A stretch of DNA of 64,000 nt from WHSW01 sp963769945 (GCA_963769945.1 CAVYOA010000014.1:496001-560000); one strand, 5' to 3'. Shown: positions 50,758 through 59,124, counted from the first letter of the stretch. Program-made: numbers and translations. Notes: a model not told the origin generated them from the letters alone.

Positions 50758-51719
50758 CAGCTCGACTCCTTCGCGCCCTCGGCCGCGGCCGGCGGAGCCG
50801 TTGGCGCCTGGGTTGCGGCCGGCGCGGGTGCGGCAGGTTGCTGTGGCGATGCCTGTCCTTCGGCGGGTTTTGCCTGCTGAGTCTCCGCGGCCTTCTTCTG
50901 AGCCTCGGCCGCTTTCGCGGCTTCCTCTTCGGCCTCGCGCTTTGCCTTCTCCTCCGCTTCGCGTTGGCGCTTTTTCTCCTCTTCGGCCTGGCGGCGTTCC
51001 TCTTCCTCGGCACGGCGTTTGGCTTCGGCCTCGCGGTAAGCGGTTGCCGACTCCTGGATGCCCTCGCCGATCGTGCCCACGACCATCTCGCAGGAGCGCA
51101 TCGAATCGTCATTGCCTGGGATCGGGAACTGCACCGGCACCGGGTCGACGTTGGAGTCGACGAGGCCGATGATCGGGATCTGCAGGCGCTGTGCCTCGGC
51201 GACCGCGATCGCCTCGGTCTTGAGGTCGATGACCACGACCACCTGCGGCAGGCGCTTCATGTCGCGCACGCCGCCGAGGTTGTACTCGAGCTTCTCGAGC
51301 TCGGCCAGCAGCGACATCCGCTCCTTGGTCGGCAGCAGGTCGAGCTGGCCGCCGTCCTTCCAGCCGTTGAGCTCGTGCAGGCGGTCGATCCGCGCCGACA
51401 TCGTCTGAAAGTTCGTCAGCAACCCGCCGAGCCAACGTTGGTTGACATACGGCATCTCGCATTTCTGCGCCCACGACTTGACCGAGTCGCGAGCCTGCTT
51501 CTTGGTCCCGACGAAGAGGACGTTGCCGCCCTTGCCGGCGACATCGGCGGCGAACCGGCGCGCCTCGGCGAGCAGATGCTCGGTCTGCAGCAGGTCGATG
51601 ATGTGGATCCCCTCGCGCTCGCCATGGATGTAGCGGCGCATCCGCGGGTTCCAGCGGCGCGTCTGGTGACCGAAATGAAGACCCGCTTGCAGCAGGTCCT
51701 TGAGTCCGGGTTCGGACAT
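50757..51719 (-). CDS. rpsB: 30S ribosomal protein S2 with long C-terminal extension
   Basis: A 320-residue S2. The normal fold covers residues 1-228: LLQAGLHFGHQTRRWNPRMR, IIDLLQTEHLLAEA, FVGTKKQARDSVKSWAQKC, WLGGLLTNFQTM and IGLVDSNVDPVPVQFPIPGN. Residues about 229-285 are an almost pure Glu/Lys/Arg/Ala helix, likely a coiled coil or single alpha-helix, followed by an Ala/Pro/Gln-rich tail to 320. ATG 51719 (MSEPGLKDLL) is chosen; a 9-residue in-frame extension is possible. It leads the cluster and has a GC-rich structured leader. Confidence 0.95.
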   Translation of the reverse strand: MSEPGLKDLLQAGLHFGHQTRRWNPRMRRYIHGEREGIHIIDLLQTEHLLAEARRFAADVAGKGGNVLFVGTKKQARDSVKSWAQKCEMPYVNQRWLGGLLTNFQTMSARIDRLHELNGWKDGGQLDLLPTKERMSLLAELEKLEYNLGGVRDMKRLPQVVVVIDLKTEAIAVAEAQRLQIPIIGLVDSNVDPVPVQFPIPGNDDSMRSCEMVVGTIGEGIQESATAYREAEAKRRAEEEERRQAEEEKKRQREAEEKAKREAEEEAAKAAEAQKKAAETQQAKPAEGQASPQQPAAPAPAATQAPTAPPAAAEGAKESS

Positions 51720-51745
51720 TGTGCTCCCTTGTTGGTCCGTGGTCA

Positions 51746-51810
51746 CCCTGGCCTCCCCGGGGACCCGGCTTCATCTGTGCCGGGCAGGGCCCCTTCGTCG
51801 TGCCAGGGGG
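51746..51810 (-). promoter_or_regulatory. Structured rpsB leader, candidate autoregulatory RNA
   Basis: On the minus strand the leader can form nested stems. An outer pair joins CCCTGGC (within 51802-51810) and GCCAGGG (51746-51752). Inside, GGGG pairs with CCCC, and an inner perfect hairpin has arms CCCGGC and GCCGGG around ACAGATGAA. The structure ends 27 bases before the rpsB ATG. S2 is known to repress its own operon in some bacteria, so the leader may be a target. This is inference from pairing only. Confidence 0.45.
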
Positions 51811-51830
51811 TTGGTTACTGGTCGCGGCGC

Positions 51831-51836
51831 AGTGTA
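51831..51836 (-). promoter_or_regulatory. Possible -10 element (TACACT) of the rpsB promoter
   Basis: TACACT on the minus strand lies about 20 bases before the structured rpsB leader and fits the actinobacterial TAnnnT -10 pattern. No clear -35 hexamer is seen about 17 bases upstream. It overlaps the end region of the neighbouring DUF1801 gene only at a distance of 30 bases. Confidence 0.3.
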
Positions 51837-51865
51837 GAGGTGGCGGTGAGGAACCGCCGAGCCGG

Positions 51866-52261
51866 CTAGGGGTCCCGCTTCAACTTTCGCCAGCCGCCGG
51901 CGCGGTTGTTGGCGATGTTCTGCTTGAACATCGCGGTGAGGGCCGGCGCGTTGATCGCTTCGCCCTCGCGGACGGCAACCGTGCGGGCGGTCTTGTTGTC
52001 GTGGCCGCCGGTGATGATTCCGTCGGGGTCCGCAACGATGCCGCCGTCGTAGAGAAAGACGTTGACGTGGTCCTTGGCTGCGAGCAGGGCACAGATGTTG
52101 CCGTCGAGGACGAAGTACGGGCGATCGCCGAACTTGATCGTCTCGACGACCTCCGGGTCGGCGGCGTGGACCAGCGCCCGGACCTCGCGGCAGATCTCCT
52201 GCTGCCACTCGGGCAGGGCTTCGATGTAGGCGTCAACGCGTGGGTCGGCCGTCTGCGTCAC
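51866..52261 (-). CDS. DUF1801 (YdhG-like) domain protein
   Basis: A 131-residue single-domain protein: DPRVDAYIEALPEWQQEICR, EVVETIKFGDRPYFVLDGNI, CALLAAKDHVNVFLYDGGIV and the closing NNRAGGWRKLKRD. This order matches DUF1801/YdhG proteins, which resemble the frataxin-like fold. The function is not established. It is a single gene upstream of the rpsB promoter, and its end lies 146 bases before rpsB. Confidence 0.83.
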   Translation of the reverse strand: MTQTADPRVDAYIEALPEWQQEICREVRALVHAADPEVVETIKFGDRPYFVLDGNICALLAAKDHVNVFLYDGGIVADPDGIITGGHDNKTARTVAVREGEAINAPALTAMFKQNIANNRAGGWRKLKRDP

Positions 52262-52341
52262 AGCTTGTTCACGATAGGCACTCTCGGGGCACCAAGCAGG
52301 CTCCGGAAATCATTGCCGGGGCTCGATAGCCTCAGCCGGCG

Positions 52342-53520
52342 ATGACCGATCTCCTCTTCTACGGAGATACCGAGCGCTCGGCGGCGATGCGCCACGAGCT
52401 TGCGGTAGCGATCGGTGACCCGTTTTTGCTCGGGATCGTCGATGGGCGGATGCGGGTCGTGACCAATGCGCTCGAACGAGCGCGGATCGAGGTCGCGGCG
52501 CCCGAGGCTGTGATCCACGACATCGACGATCTCGGCTTCTACGAGCTGCTCGAAAGCGGTGTCGATTCCAGCGAGCTCGAACTCGAGCTGACCTCACGCG
52601 GCGCCGCGGCGATGGGCGTTACCGAGGCGGTGGTCGATCCCCAGATGCCGATCGCCGTTGCCGATCGGCTGCGGGCCGACGGCATCGCGCTCAAGCCGGA
52701 TCACGAGCACGTCAATGCGAGACGACGGGTGAAGAGCGCAGCCGAGCTCGCCGGCATCCGCAGGGCCCAGGCCGCGGCCGAGGCCGGGATGAGCGCAGCA
52801 GCGGCCCTGCTCGGTCAAGCGAAACCCGATGGCGATCGACTGACACTCGATGGCGAGCCGTTGACCGCCGAACGGGTGCGCGCCGCGCTTCGCGATGCCT
52901 GCCGGCGCAGCGATGCTCCGGCGCCTCCTGACGTCATCGTCGCTTCCGTCTGGCAGGGATACGGCCACGAGCCGGGCTCGGGCCCGCTGCCCGCAAATCT
53001 GCCGATCGTGATCGACCTTTGGCCTCGCGATGAGTCGTCAGGCTGCTGGGCGGACATGAGCCGGACGTTCGTCGTCGGTGAGATCACGGAAGCGGCGCGA
53101 GCGCTGGAGATCCTCGTGCGCGAGGCGCTCGAGCGAGCACGAGAGGCGGTGCGGCCCGGCGTCACAGGCCGTGAGCTGCATGCGCTCGCCTGTGAGGTCT
53201 TCGAGGCCGCCGGGCATCGCACCCAGCGAACCGGGCCTGGCGAGGAACCGAACGAGGGCTTCCAGTTCTCGCTCGGTCACGGCGTTGGCCTCGAGCTTCA
53301 TGAGGATCCGTCTCTCGGCCAAAGCGGACACGGCGAGCTGGTCGCGGGCGACGTGATCGCGATCGAGCCGGGCCTGTGGCAGCGCGAGGTCGGCGAGGTG
53401 CGCTTCGAGGACCTCCTCTTGGTCACCGAGGAGGGCAGCGAGACGCTGACGCGCTATCCCTACGAGCTGACGCCCCAATCCCCCACCGAGGGGACATCTA
53501 CTGGGGCCTACACGGAGTAA
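52342..53520 (+). CDS. M24-family metallopeptidase (Xaa-Pro aminopeptidase-like)
   Basis: A 392-residue protein with a creatinase-type N-terminal domain (about 1-130) and a pita-bread catalytic domain. The five metal ligands are visible: Asp in PIVIDLWPRDESS, Asp in WADMSRTFVVG, His in FSLGHGVGLELHEDPSLG, Glu in AIEPGLWQREVG and Glu in VRFEDLLLVTEEG. These enzymes remove N-terminal residues before proline or cleave related amides. The 3' end overlaps the convergent rluD gene by 23 bases. Confidence 0.9.
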   Translation: MTDLLFYGDTERSAAMRHELAVAIGDPFLLGIVDGRMRVVTNALERARIEVAAPEAVIHDIDDLGFYELLESGVDSSELELELTSRGAAAMGVTEAVVDPQMPIAVADRLRADGIALKPDHEHVNARRRVKSAAELAGIRRAQAAAEAGMSAAAALLGQAKPDGDRLTLDGEPLTAERVRAALRDACRRSDAPAPPDVIVASVWQGYGHEPGSGPLPANLPIVIDLWPRDESSGCWADMSRTFVVGEITEAARALEILVREALERAREAVRPGVTGRELHALACEVFEAAGHRTQRTGPGEEPNEGFQFSLGHGVGLELHEDPSLGQSGHGELVAGDVIAIEPGLWQREVGEVRFEDLLLVTEEGSETLTRYPYELTPQSPTEGTSTGAYTE

Positions 53521-54193
53521 TCGACCCTTCATCGCGGCTGCCGCGAGCGCGCTCCAGCGCCGCCTTCAGGTCCGCGGGCAGCTCCGACTCGAACTCGAGC
53601 CGCTGTTTGCTGAACGGGTCGGCGAACTCGAGCCGGGCGCTGTGCAGGAACTGGCGCTCGAGGCCCAGGCGGCCAGCGTGGCCGTAGCGTGGGTCGCCGG
53701 CGACCGGGTGGCCGATCGCCGCGAAGTGCGCTCGGATCTGGTGTGTGCGACCGGTCTCGAGGCGCGCCTCGACGAGACTGTCGGCCGTGAGCACCTCGAG
53801 CACCTCGAAATGGGTGCGAGCGTCGCGCGACCCTCTCCCCCGCACTGTGCGCCGCTCGGGCGCGCGGTGGTCGCGACCGAGCGGTGCGTCGATCGTGCCC
53901 GAACGTGACGCCGGGCGCCCCTCGATCAAAGCGAGATAGCGGCGCCCCACCTCGCGCGCCTTGATCATCGCCGAGAGCCGCCTGTGGGCCTCGTCGTCGC
54001 GAGCGACGACCATCAGACCTGACGTATCTTTGTCAAGCCGGTGAACAATTCCTGGGCGCTCGGGCTCGCCCCCGCCGAGTAGATCGCCGAGCACCTCGAC
54101 AAGCGTGTCGCCGCGATGACCACGGGCCGGGTGGACGACGAGCCCGGCCGGCTTCTCGATCACCGCCAGGCGCTCGTCTTCGTAGACGATCAC
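53498..54193 (-). CDS. RluA/RluD-family pseudouridine synthase, no S4 domain
   Basis: A 231-residue pseudouridine synthase for rRNA or tRNA uridines. The catalytic aspartate is in PGIVHRLDKDTSGLMVVARD. Also present are VIVYEDERLAVIEKPAGLVV, GRRYLALIEGRP, VEARLETGRTHQIRAHFAAI and HPVAGDPRYG. I start at GTG 54193, 10 bases after the lspA stop. An S4 RNA-binding domain, usual in RluD, is not encoded in the open frame. The lspA-rluD order is common. Confidence 0.87.
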   Translation of the reverse strand: MIVYEDERLAVIEKPAGLVVHPARGHRGDTLVEVLGDLLGGGEPERPGIVHRLDKDTSGLMVVARDDEAHRRLSAMIKAREVGRRYLALIEGRPASRSGTIDAPLGRDHRAPERRTVRGRGSRDARTHFEVLEVLTADSLVEARLETGRTHQIRAHFAAIGHPVAGDPRYGHAGRLGLERQFLHSARLEFADPFSKQRLEFESELPADLKAALERARGSRDEGSITPCRPQ

Positions 54194-54203
54194 GGCGCTG
54201 CGC

Positions 54204-54692
54204 TCACGTCGTCGCCTGGTCAGCCGGCTCTGGCACTCCGGGTGACTTGAGCGTGACGAAGAGGACCGCGATGACGCCGAGCGTGATCGCGACATCGGCG
54301 AGGTTGAACGCCGGCCACAAGGGCGGATCGATGAAGTCCGTGACCGTGCCCTCGCGAATGCGATCGGCGAGGTTTCCAAGCGCGCCCCCGACCAGCAGCC
54401 CGACTCCGAGCCAGAGGCCGGGTCGAGCCGCATCGGAGGCAAACCAGCCCAGCACGAGCGCCAAAGCCGCGCCGGTGATCACGAGCACGAGGCCGTCGCC
54501 GCCGTCGTCGAGCAGGCCGAAGGCGATGCCGCTGTTGTTGACGCGGGCGAGCTCGAAGCCGAACGCGAGGTCGATGCGCTCCCCTAGCGCCATCGACGAA
54601 ACGATCGCCGCCTTGAGCGCCTGATCGGCGCCGACAACGACCGCACAGACGGCAAGCATCGCCAGCCACGCACGGCGTCGAGAAGACCTCAC
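54204..54692 (-). CDS. lspA: Lipoprotein signal peptidase (signal peptidase II)
   Basis: A 162-residue four-helix membrane aspartyl protease that cleaves prolipoproteins before the lipidated cysteine. Conserved segments are GADQALKAAIVSS, RVNNSGIAFGLLDD, LLVGGALGNLADRIREGTVT with one catalytic Asp, and WPAFNLADVAITLGVIAV with the other. The GTG at 54692 overlaps the yggT stop (GTGA). The cyclophilin lipoprotein in this window would be a substrate. Confidence 0.92.
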   Translation of the reverse strand: MRSSRRRAWLAMLAVCAVVVGADQALKAAIVSSMALGERIDLAFGFELARVNNSGIAFGLLDDGGDGLVLVITGAALALVLGWFASDAARPGLWLGVGLLVGGALGNLADRIREGTVTDFIDPPLWPAFNLADVAITLGVIAVLFVTLKSPGVPEPADQATT

Positions 54693-54991
54693 CCGCGGAT
54701 CAGCTCGACGACGAGCCCGCCGCCGATCACCAGCACCAAGATCGCCACGATCGGGCTGATGTCGAACATCCCCAGCCGAGGGATGAAACTGCGAAACAGA
54801 TTCAGGTACGGATTCGTCGTGTCCTCGATGAAGCCGATCACAGCGCGCAGGGCGAGGTTGTAGGGCAGCGGGCGAAACTGCTGAATCCACGAGAGCAGCA
54901 CGTTGAGGATGATCAGGATCGTGTAGACGTCGATCAGAGCCGCGACGTAGTCGGCGATGTCGCCTCGATTGAGCGCCGCGAGCAGGCTCAT
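54689..54991 (-). CDS. YggT-family membrane protein
   Basis: A 100-residue protein with two hydrophobic segments: VAALIDVYTILIILNVLLSW and SPIVAILVLVIGGGLVVELI. The loop ALRAVIGFIEDTTNPYLNLF followed by RSFIPRLGMFDISP is the YggT signature. Family members sit beside sepF and proC in many Gram-positives and are linked to division or turgor without a fixed biochemical role. It overlaps proC by 4 bases and lspA by 4 bases. Confidence 0.9.
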   Translation of the reverse strand: MSLLAALNRGDIADYVAALIDVYTILIILNVLLSWIQQFRPLPYNLALRAVIGFIEDTTNPYLNLFRSFIPRLGMFDISPIVAILVLVIGGGLVVELIRG

Positions 54992-55758
54992 CCGCGCATC
55001 CGGTCCAGCGACGCCTTGACCGCATCGGCGAAGCCCTCGGGCACGCCCGCAGCCTCGAGCGCGTCGAGGCCGGCCTCGGTGCTGCCACCGGGCGAGGCGA
55101 CTGCGTTTCGCACCTGCTGAGGCGAGCCGTCGCGAAGCAGCGCGGCGGTGCTGGCGAAGGTGTCGACGACGAGCTCGTGAGTGAGATCGTGGTCCAGGCC
55201 CTCGCTGGCAACGGCTGCTGTCAGCGCCTCGACGATGAGCGCGACGTAAGCGGGCGTGCACCCCATGATCGCGGTCGCGGCGTCGATGCGATCGTCGTCG
55301 AGCTCGACAAGCTTGCCCAGCGAGGCGAGCAATTCGAGCAGCTCATGGCCGATGTCTTTCTCCGGGGCGCCGAGCGGTGCGTGGCAGATCACTGCTTGGT
55401 GAATCTCGGCCGCCACCGTGGGCATCGTCCGGATCACGGGCCGATCGGGGAAGTGGCGGCGCAGGCGCTCGAGCGGCGTTGCCCCGAGGACCGAGATCAC
55501 CGGCAGCGCCGGCTCGGCCAACTCGGCGGCGGCATCTGCGAGGGCGTGGGGCTTGACGGCGAGCACGATCGCGTCTGATCGGGTCGCGAGCTCGGCCAGT
55601 GACTCAACCGCGGTCCCGCCGAGCTCATCCGCCAGCTTCTGCGCTCGTCCCGAACCCGAGTCGGCGAACAGCATCGCCTCCGGCCGGTGTTCGGCCGTAG
55701 CCCAGCCACGAGCCATCGCCGCAGCCATGCTCCCCGCCCCCGCAAATCCAAGTCTCAT
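54988..55758 (-). CDS. proC: Pyrroline-5-carboxylate reductase
   Basis: A 256-residue NAD(P)H-dependent reductase for the last step of proline synthesis. The Rossmann motif is RLGFAGAGSMAAAMARGWAT, then AIVLAVKPHALADAAAEL, ISVLGATPLERLRRHFPDRP, VIRTMPTVAAEIHQAV and the C-terminal ASPGGSTEAGLDALEAAGV signature. ATG 55758 is the natural start; the open frame upstream to 55914 is not family sequence. The gene lies in the sepF-proC-yggT order. Confidence 0.92.
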   Translation of the reverse strand: MRLGFAGAGSMAAAMARGWATAEHRPEAMLFADSGSGRAQKLADELGGTAVESLAELATRSDAIVLAVKPHALADAAAELAEPALPVISVLGATPLERLRRHFPDRPVIRTMPTVAAEIHQAVICHAPLGAPEKDIGHELLELLASLGKLVELDDDRIDAATAIMGCTPAYVALIVEALTAAVASEGLDHDLTHELVVDTFASTAALLRDGSPQQVRNAVASPGGSTEAGLDALEAAGVPEGFADAVKASLDRMRG

Positions 55759-55788
55759 GGCTTCAAGCCTATAAACCCCCTGAGCAGC

Positions 55789-55870
55789 GAGGCCCAAGCC
55801 GGGCACCCGACCCGCACGCCCGGACGCAGAAGCGGAACAGCGGCCTGAGCCGTGAGGCCCAAGCCGGGCA
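55789..55870. repeat. 17-base direct repeat in the sepF-proC gap
   Basis: GAGGCCCAAGCCGGGCA occurs at 55789-55805 and again, identical, at 55854-55870, 65 bases apart, in the 190-base gap between the sepF stop and the proC start. The gap is otherwise GC-rich with no convincing gene. The repeat may be a local duplication or a double binding site. Confidence 0.6.
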
Positions 55871-55948
55871 AGGACGCAGGGAGCGAAGCGTGCATCCGCG
55901 ACGCGAGCGACCATTAGCGCGAGACCGGAGCACGGGCGGAGTCACGGC

Positions 55949-56482
55949 TCAGGACTGGTTGAAGAACCCTTTTTCGATTAGCCGAGCTTTTTCCTCGGCC
56001 GAGACCTCGACGTTGCGCGGGGTCAGCAGAAAAGTCTTCTCGGCGATCTTTTGCATGCCGCCGTCGAGCGCATAAGTGAGGCCGGAGGCGAAGTCGATCA
56101 AGCGCTTGGCGAGCTCGCCCTCAGTCGCCTGCAGGTTGAGGATCACGGGCACTGCGTGCTTGAAGCGATCGGCGACTTCCTGGGCGTCGTTGAAGCTGCC
56201 CGGGGTGACAAGGTGGACCTGAACATCCGCCCCTCCGTTGCCGACCGGTTCCAGGACACGCCTGGAGGGGGGTCCGTCGTCGGCGAAGATGTCGTCGATC
56301 TCGTCGCGCGAGCGGCGCCGTTCGGAGATCCGGCTGACCGTGGCCGAGCGCTGCGGTGGCGGCTCGTAAACCTGCCCATGAGGGGCTGTGTCAGGCTCGT
56401 AGACGTCGTGCTCGTGGTAGTGGGGATCCTCGGCCAGCCCGAAATAGACGAGTGCCCGGTGCCATGTGTCTCTAAGTGCCAT
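55949..56482 (-). CDS. sepF: Cell division protein SepF
   Basis: A 177-residue SepF, which bundles FtsZ and anchors it to the membrane. The N-terminal amphipathic helix is MALRDTWHRALVYFGLAEDP, followed by a disordered Pro/Tyr/Asp linker. The SepF domain (about 85-165) contains VHLVTPGSFNDAQEVADRFK, AVPVILNLQATEGELAKRLI and DFASGLTYALDGGMQKIAEK with the closing TFLLTPRNVEV. The order yggS-sepF-proC-yggT is normal for Gram-positives and actinobacteria. Confidence 0.94.
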   Translation of the reverse strand: MALRDTWHRALVYFGLAEDPHYHEHDVYEPDTAPHGQVYEPPPQRSATVSRISERRRSRDEIDDIFADDGPPSRRVLEPVGNGGADVQVHLVTPGSFNDAQEVADRFKHAVPVILNLQATEGELAKRLIDFASGLTYALDGGMQKIAEKTFLLTPRNVEVSAEEKARLIEKGFFNQS

Positions 56483-56555
56483 ACGGATGCGGTGTTCGCT
56501 TCCTCGGTCGCTATTCCTTTACCCGGATTATGGAGCAAGCAAGCGCCCGCCCGCG

Positions 56556-57188
56556 CTACCTGTAGAGCGAGCTGCCGAGGCGAACGATCGTCGCACCTTC
56601 GTCGACCGCGACCTCCCAGTCCTGGCTCGTGCCCATCGAAAGGCGCTCGAGCCCATGTTCGGCCGCGAGCTCGGCGAGCCGGGCAAAGCTCGGTCTCGAG
56701 CTCTCGGGATCTTCGCTGAAAGGCGGCATCGTCATCAGGCCGCTGACCCGCACCGGGGAGCGGGCGATGAACTCGCCGAGCCGTTCAGGCGCGACGCCGC
56801 CTTTGCTCGCCTCGCCGGCGAGGTTGACCTCGACGAGGATCTCGGTTTCCGAGTTGCCATGGCGCTCGAGCTGTTCGAGCACCGAATCGGTGGCGACGGA
56901 GTGGATCAGGCGAACCGCCGGCAGGATCCGCTTCAGCTTGCGGCTTTGGACATTGCCGATGAAGTCCCACTGAAAGCGCTCGCCGAAGCGCTCCTGCTTG
57001 GCCTCCATGTCCTGCAGGCGATTCTCGCCAACGAGCTCGATGCCGGCCTCGGCGAGCGACCCCATCTCGTCAACCGGCACGTACTTACTGGCGGCGAGGA
57101 TCTCGACACGAGCGCCACAGCGCTCGCGCACGCGCTCGAGATTGCGGCGCACGACCTCGGGGTCGATGTTCGTGATCGGCTCAGCCAT
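56556..57188 (-). CDS. YggS/PLPBP-family PLP homeostasis protein
   Basis: A 210-residue fold-type III PLP protein. The PLP lysine is in VEILAASKYVPVDEM, followed by GENRLQDMEAKQERF, QWDFIGNVQSRKLKRILPAV and the phosphate-binding GLERLSMGTSQDWEVAVDEG with IVRLGSSLYR. It buffers free PLP. ATG 57188 overlaps the pgeF stop by 8 bases. The longer open frame upstream reads pgeF out of phase. Confidence 0.93.
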   Translation of the reverse strand: MAEPITNIDPEVVRRNLERVRERCGARVEILAASKYVPVDEMGSLAEAGIELVGENRLQDMEAKQERFGERFQWDFIGNVQSRKLKRILPAVRLIHSVATDSVLEQLERHGNSETEILVEVNLAGEASKGGVAPERLGEFIARSPVRVSGLMTMPPFSEDPESSRPSFARLAELAAEHGLERLSMGTSQDWEVAVDEGATIVRLGSSLYR

Positions 57189-57927
57189 CAGCCTCGATCC
57201 AGATCGCGCCGCCTTGGCGCCCGGTGGTGCCTCGGTCACGACGATGAGAGAAAAACAGCTCGCTCTCACACGAGGTGCATAAATTCGCGCTCTCGACCGC
57301 ATCGACGCCGGCAGCGGCGAGCAGCCGTCGCGTGACCTCCGGCAGGTCGAGCATGCCCCCTGCGGTGATCCCCTCCCCGAGATGCTCGAACCGCGCCGCC
57401 ACCTCGGCCCCGACCTCGAAGCAGCAGGGGCCGATTCCGGGGCCGATCGCGGCGGCGGTAGCGCCAACCGCCTCGACACCCTGCGCGACGATCCCGGCGG
57501 CCAGCCCGCGCCAGCCGCCATGAAGCATCGCCACGCCGCGAGTGCCCCTGAGCGCGACCGGTAGGCAATCGGCGACCTGGACCAATGGCGTCAGCGCCAC
57601 AGCAGCGGTTACCTGGCCGTCGGCTGGCGGTGGCCGCACGCTGGCGTCGACGAAGGGGTTGGGATCAGGCGCGTGCGCGCGGGCTTGTAGTTCGACGCCG
57701 TGGATCTGACGCCCGATGAGAAAGCCCTCAGCGTCACGTTTGAGCGCGCCCGCGAGGCGTGCGCGATTCTCGATCACCGCGTCTGGGTCGTCGTCGGTCA
57801 GGAGTCCGAGGTTGAGGCTGGCGAAGGCGCCCTCGCTGACTCCCGCAGCTCGGGTTGAGAACGCGGCGGTTGCCTGCGGCAGGGCTGCCTCGAGCCATCT
57901 CACACCGTCGCTTTCGCGCCAGTCCAT
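57181..57927 (-). CDS. pgeF: Multicopper-laccase-like purine nucleoside phosphorylase (YfiH/PgeF family)
   Basis: A 248-residue YfiH/LACC1-family protein. Zinc and active-site motifs are IGRQIHGVELQARA, LVQVADCLPVALRGTRG, VAMLHGGWRGLAAGI, GPGIGPCCFEVG and the C-terminal LCTSCESELFFSHRRDRGTT followed by GRQGG. Family members act on purine nucleosides and, in E. coli, edit wrongly built muropeptide precursors. It lies in the yggS-sepF cluster, as in many bacteria. Confidence 0.92.
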   Translation of the reverse strand: MDWRESDGVRWLEAALPQATAAFSTRAAGVSEGAFASLNLGLLTDDDPDAVIENRARLAGALKRDAEGFLIGRQIHGVELQARAHAPDPNPFVDASVRPPPADGQVTAAVALTPLVQVADCLPVALRGTRGVAMLHGGWRGLAAGIVAQGVEAVGATAAAIGPGIGPCCFEVGAEVAARFEHLGEGITAGGMLDLPEVTRRLLAAAGVDAVESANLCTSCESELFFSHRRDRGTTGRQGGAIWIEADG

Positions 57928-57952
57928 TGCGATCAGGCTAGAGAGCGACGCG

Positions 57953-59080
57953 TTAGGTCTTCCTCGCCGCGTCGATTGCGAGGCGCAGCTCGTCTTCGCG
58001 ACCGGCGGTTCGGCCGTCGAGCTTGGCGCGCAGCGCAGCTTCGAGACCGCGGCCCAGGGCCGGGCCTTCGCTGAGCCCGGCCGCGATCAGGTCGGCTCCT
58101 GAGATCTCGAGCTCGACCCGCCCCCACTCCGCGACGTAGCGATCGAGCCAGGTGGCGCCGAGGATGCGCGCCAGCGCCAGCTCGACCGGATCGAACCCGG
58201 CCGCGATGGCGACGGCGATTGACGGGCGCCCGGGATCGCTGGCGGCAAGCTCCGTCACCCGGGCGCTTGGCTCGCGCGCGGCGCCACGGACGAGGTCCGC
58301 ACGGGTCACCGTTTGCGTCCACGGCTCGACGCGGGCAAGCTCGACCGCGGCGTCGATGCGCTCGCCCGCCTCGGATCCGAGAGCGATCAGGCCCCAGTCA
58401 TGCAGCCGCTCGAAGCCCGCGCGCGGGTCTGGCTCGAGCGCCAGTCGGCGCAGCTCTGCCTCAATCCGGTCCTCGGACACGGTGGCGAGATCGGTCGCCT
58501 TGACGAGATCGAGCGTTCGTGGATCCAGTTCAAGTCGCAGGCGCACGCTGTAACGGGCCGCTCGGATCGCCCGCGTCGGGTCGTCTGCGAAGGAGCCCTG
58601 ATGCAGCACGCGCAACACTTCCGCCCGCAGGTCGTCGACCCCGCCGTGCGGGTCGATCACGGCGCTGGGGTCGTCGAGGGCGACGGCGATCGCATTGACG
58701 GTGAAATCGCGTCGACTGAGATCGGACTCGATCTCGGCCGTGGGCTCGACGTCGGGCAGGGCGCCGGGTGCCGCGTAGGACTCCGTTCGCGCGCCGGCGA
58801 TGTTGATGTCGCCGGCCGGGGCCAGGACGGTCGCTGTGGCGAAGCGCTGATGGCTGCGAACATCGCCGCCGAGTCCCTCGGCGAGTTCGAACGGGTCGCC
58901 GGCGACGACGAGATCGAGGTCAAGCGGCTCAGCGCCGAGGAGAAGGTCCCGAACCGCACCGCCGACCAGCCAAGCTCGCACGCCGCGGCTTGCCGCCGCC
59001 GCTCGCAGATCCGAGACGCCGGGCAGCGACTCGATCCTCGCGGCGAGGTTGTCGAGGCTGATGTCGGGTGAGCGGCTCAT
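57953..59080 (-). CDS. CCA tRNA nucleotidyltransferase / poly(A) polymerase family
   Basis: A 375-residue class II nucleotidyltransferase. The head domain has VRAWLVGGAVRDLLLGAEPL with the metal pair in LDLDLVVAGD, then ESDLSRRDFTVNAIAVAL, DPHGGVDDLRAEVLRVLHQG and the SFADDPTRAIRAARYSVRLR motif. These carry ribose, base and tRNA binding residues. The C-terminal half is helical and poorly conserved. It adds CCA to tRNA ends or is a related poly(A) polymerase-like enzyme. It lies 25 bases before pgeF and is divergent from the beta-propeller gene. Confidence 0.9.
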   Translation of the reverse strand: MSRSPDISLDNLAARIESLPGVSDLRAAAASRGVRAWLVGGAVRDLLLGAEPLDLDLVVAGDPFELAEGLGGDVRSHQRFATATVLAPAGDINIAGARTESYAAPGALPDVEPTAEIESDLSRRDFTVNAIAVALDDPSAVIDPHGGVDDLRAEVLRVLHQGSFADDPTRAIRAARYSVRLRLELDPRTLDLVKATDLATVSEDRIEAELRRLALEPDPRAGFERLHDWGLIALGSEAGERIDAAVELARVEPWTQTVTRADLVRGAAREPSARVTELAASDPGRPSIAVAIAAGFDPVELALARILGATWLDRYVAEWGRVELEISGADLIAAGLSEGPALGRGLEAALRAKLDGRTAGREDELRLAIDAARKT

Positions 59081-59124
59081 TTGTCTTGGGCTCGGGTGCC
59101 TTCCCTACCATGACGGGCTTCCTC

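Noticed and set aside
55759..55914. An N-terminal extension of proC
   Set aside because: The open frame continues but has Gly/Arg-rich text without a Rossmann start, and covers the direct repeat. MRLGFAGAGS at 55758 is the standard beginning.
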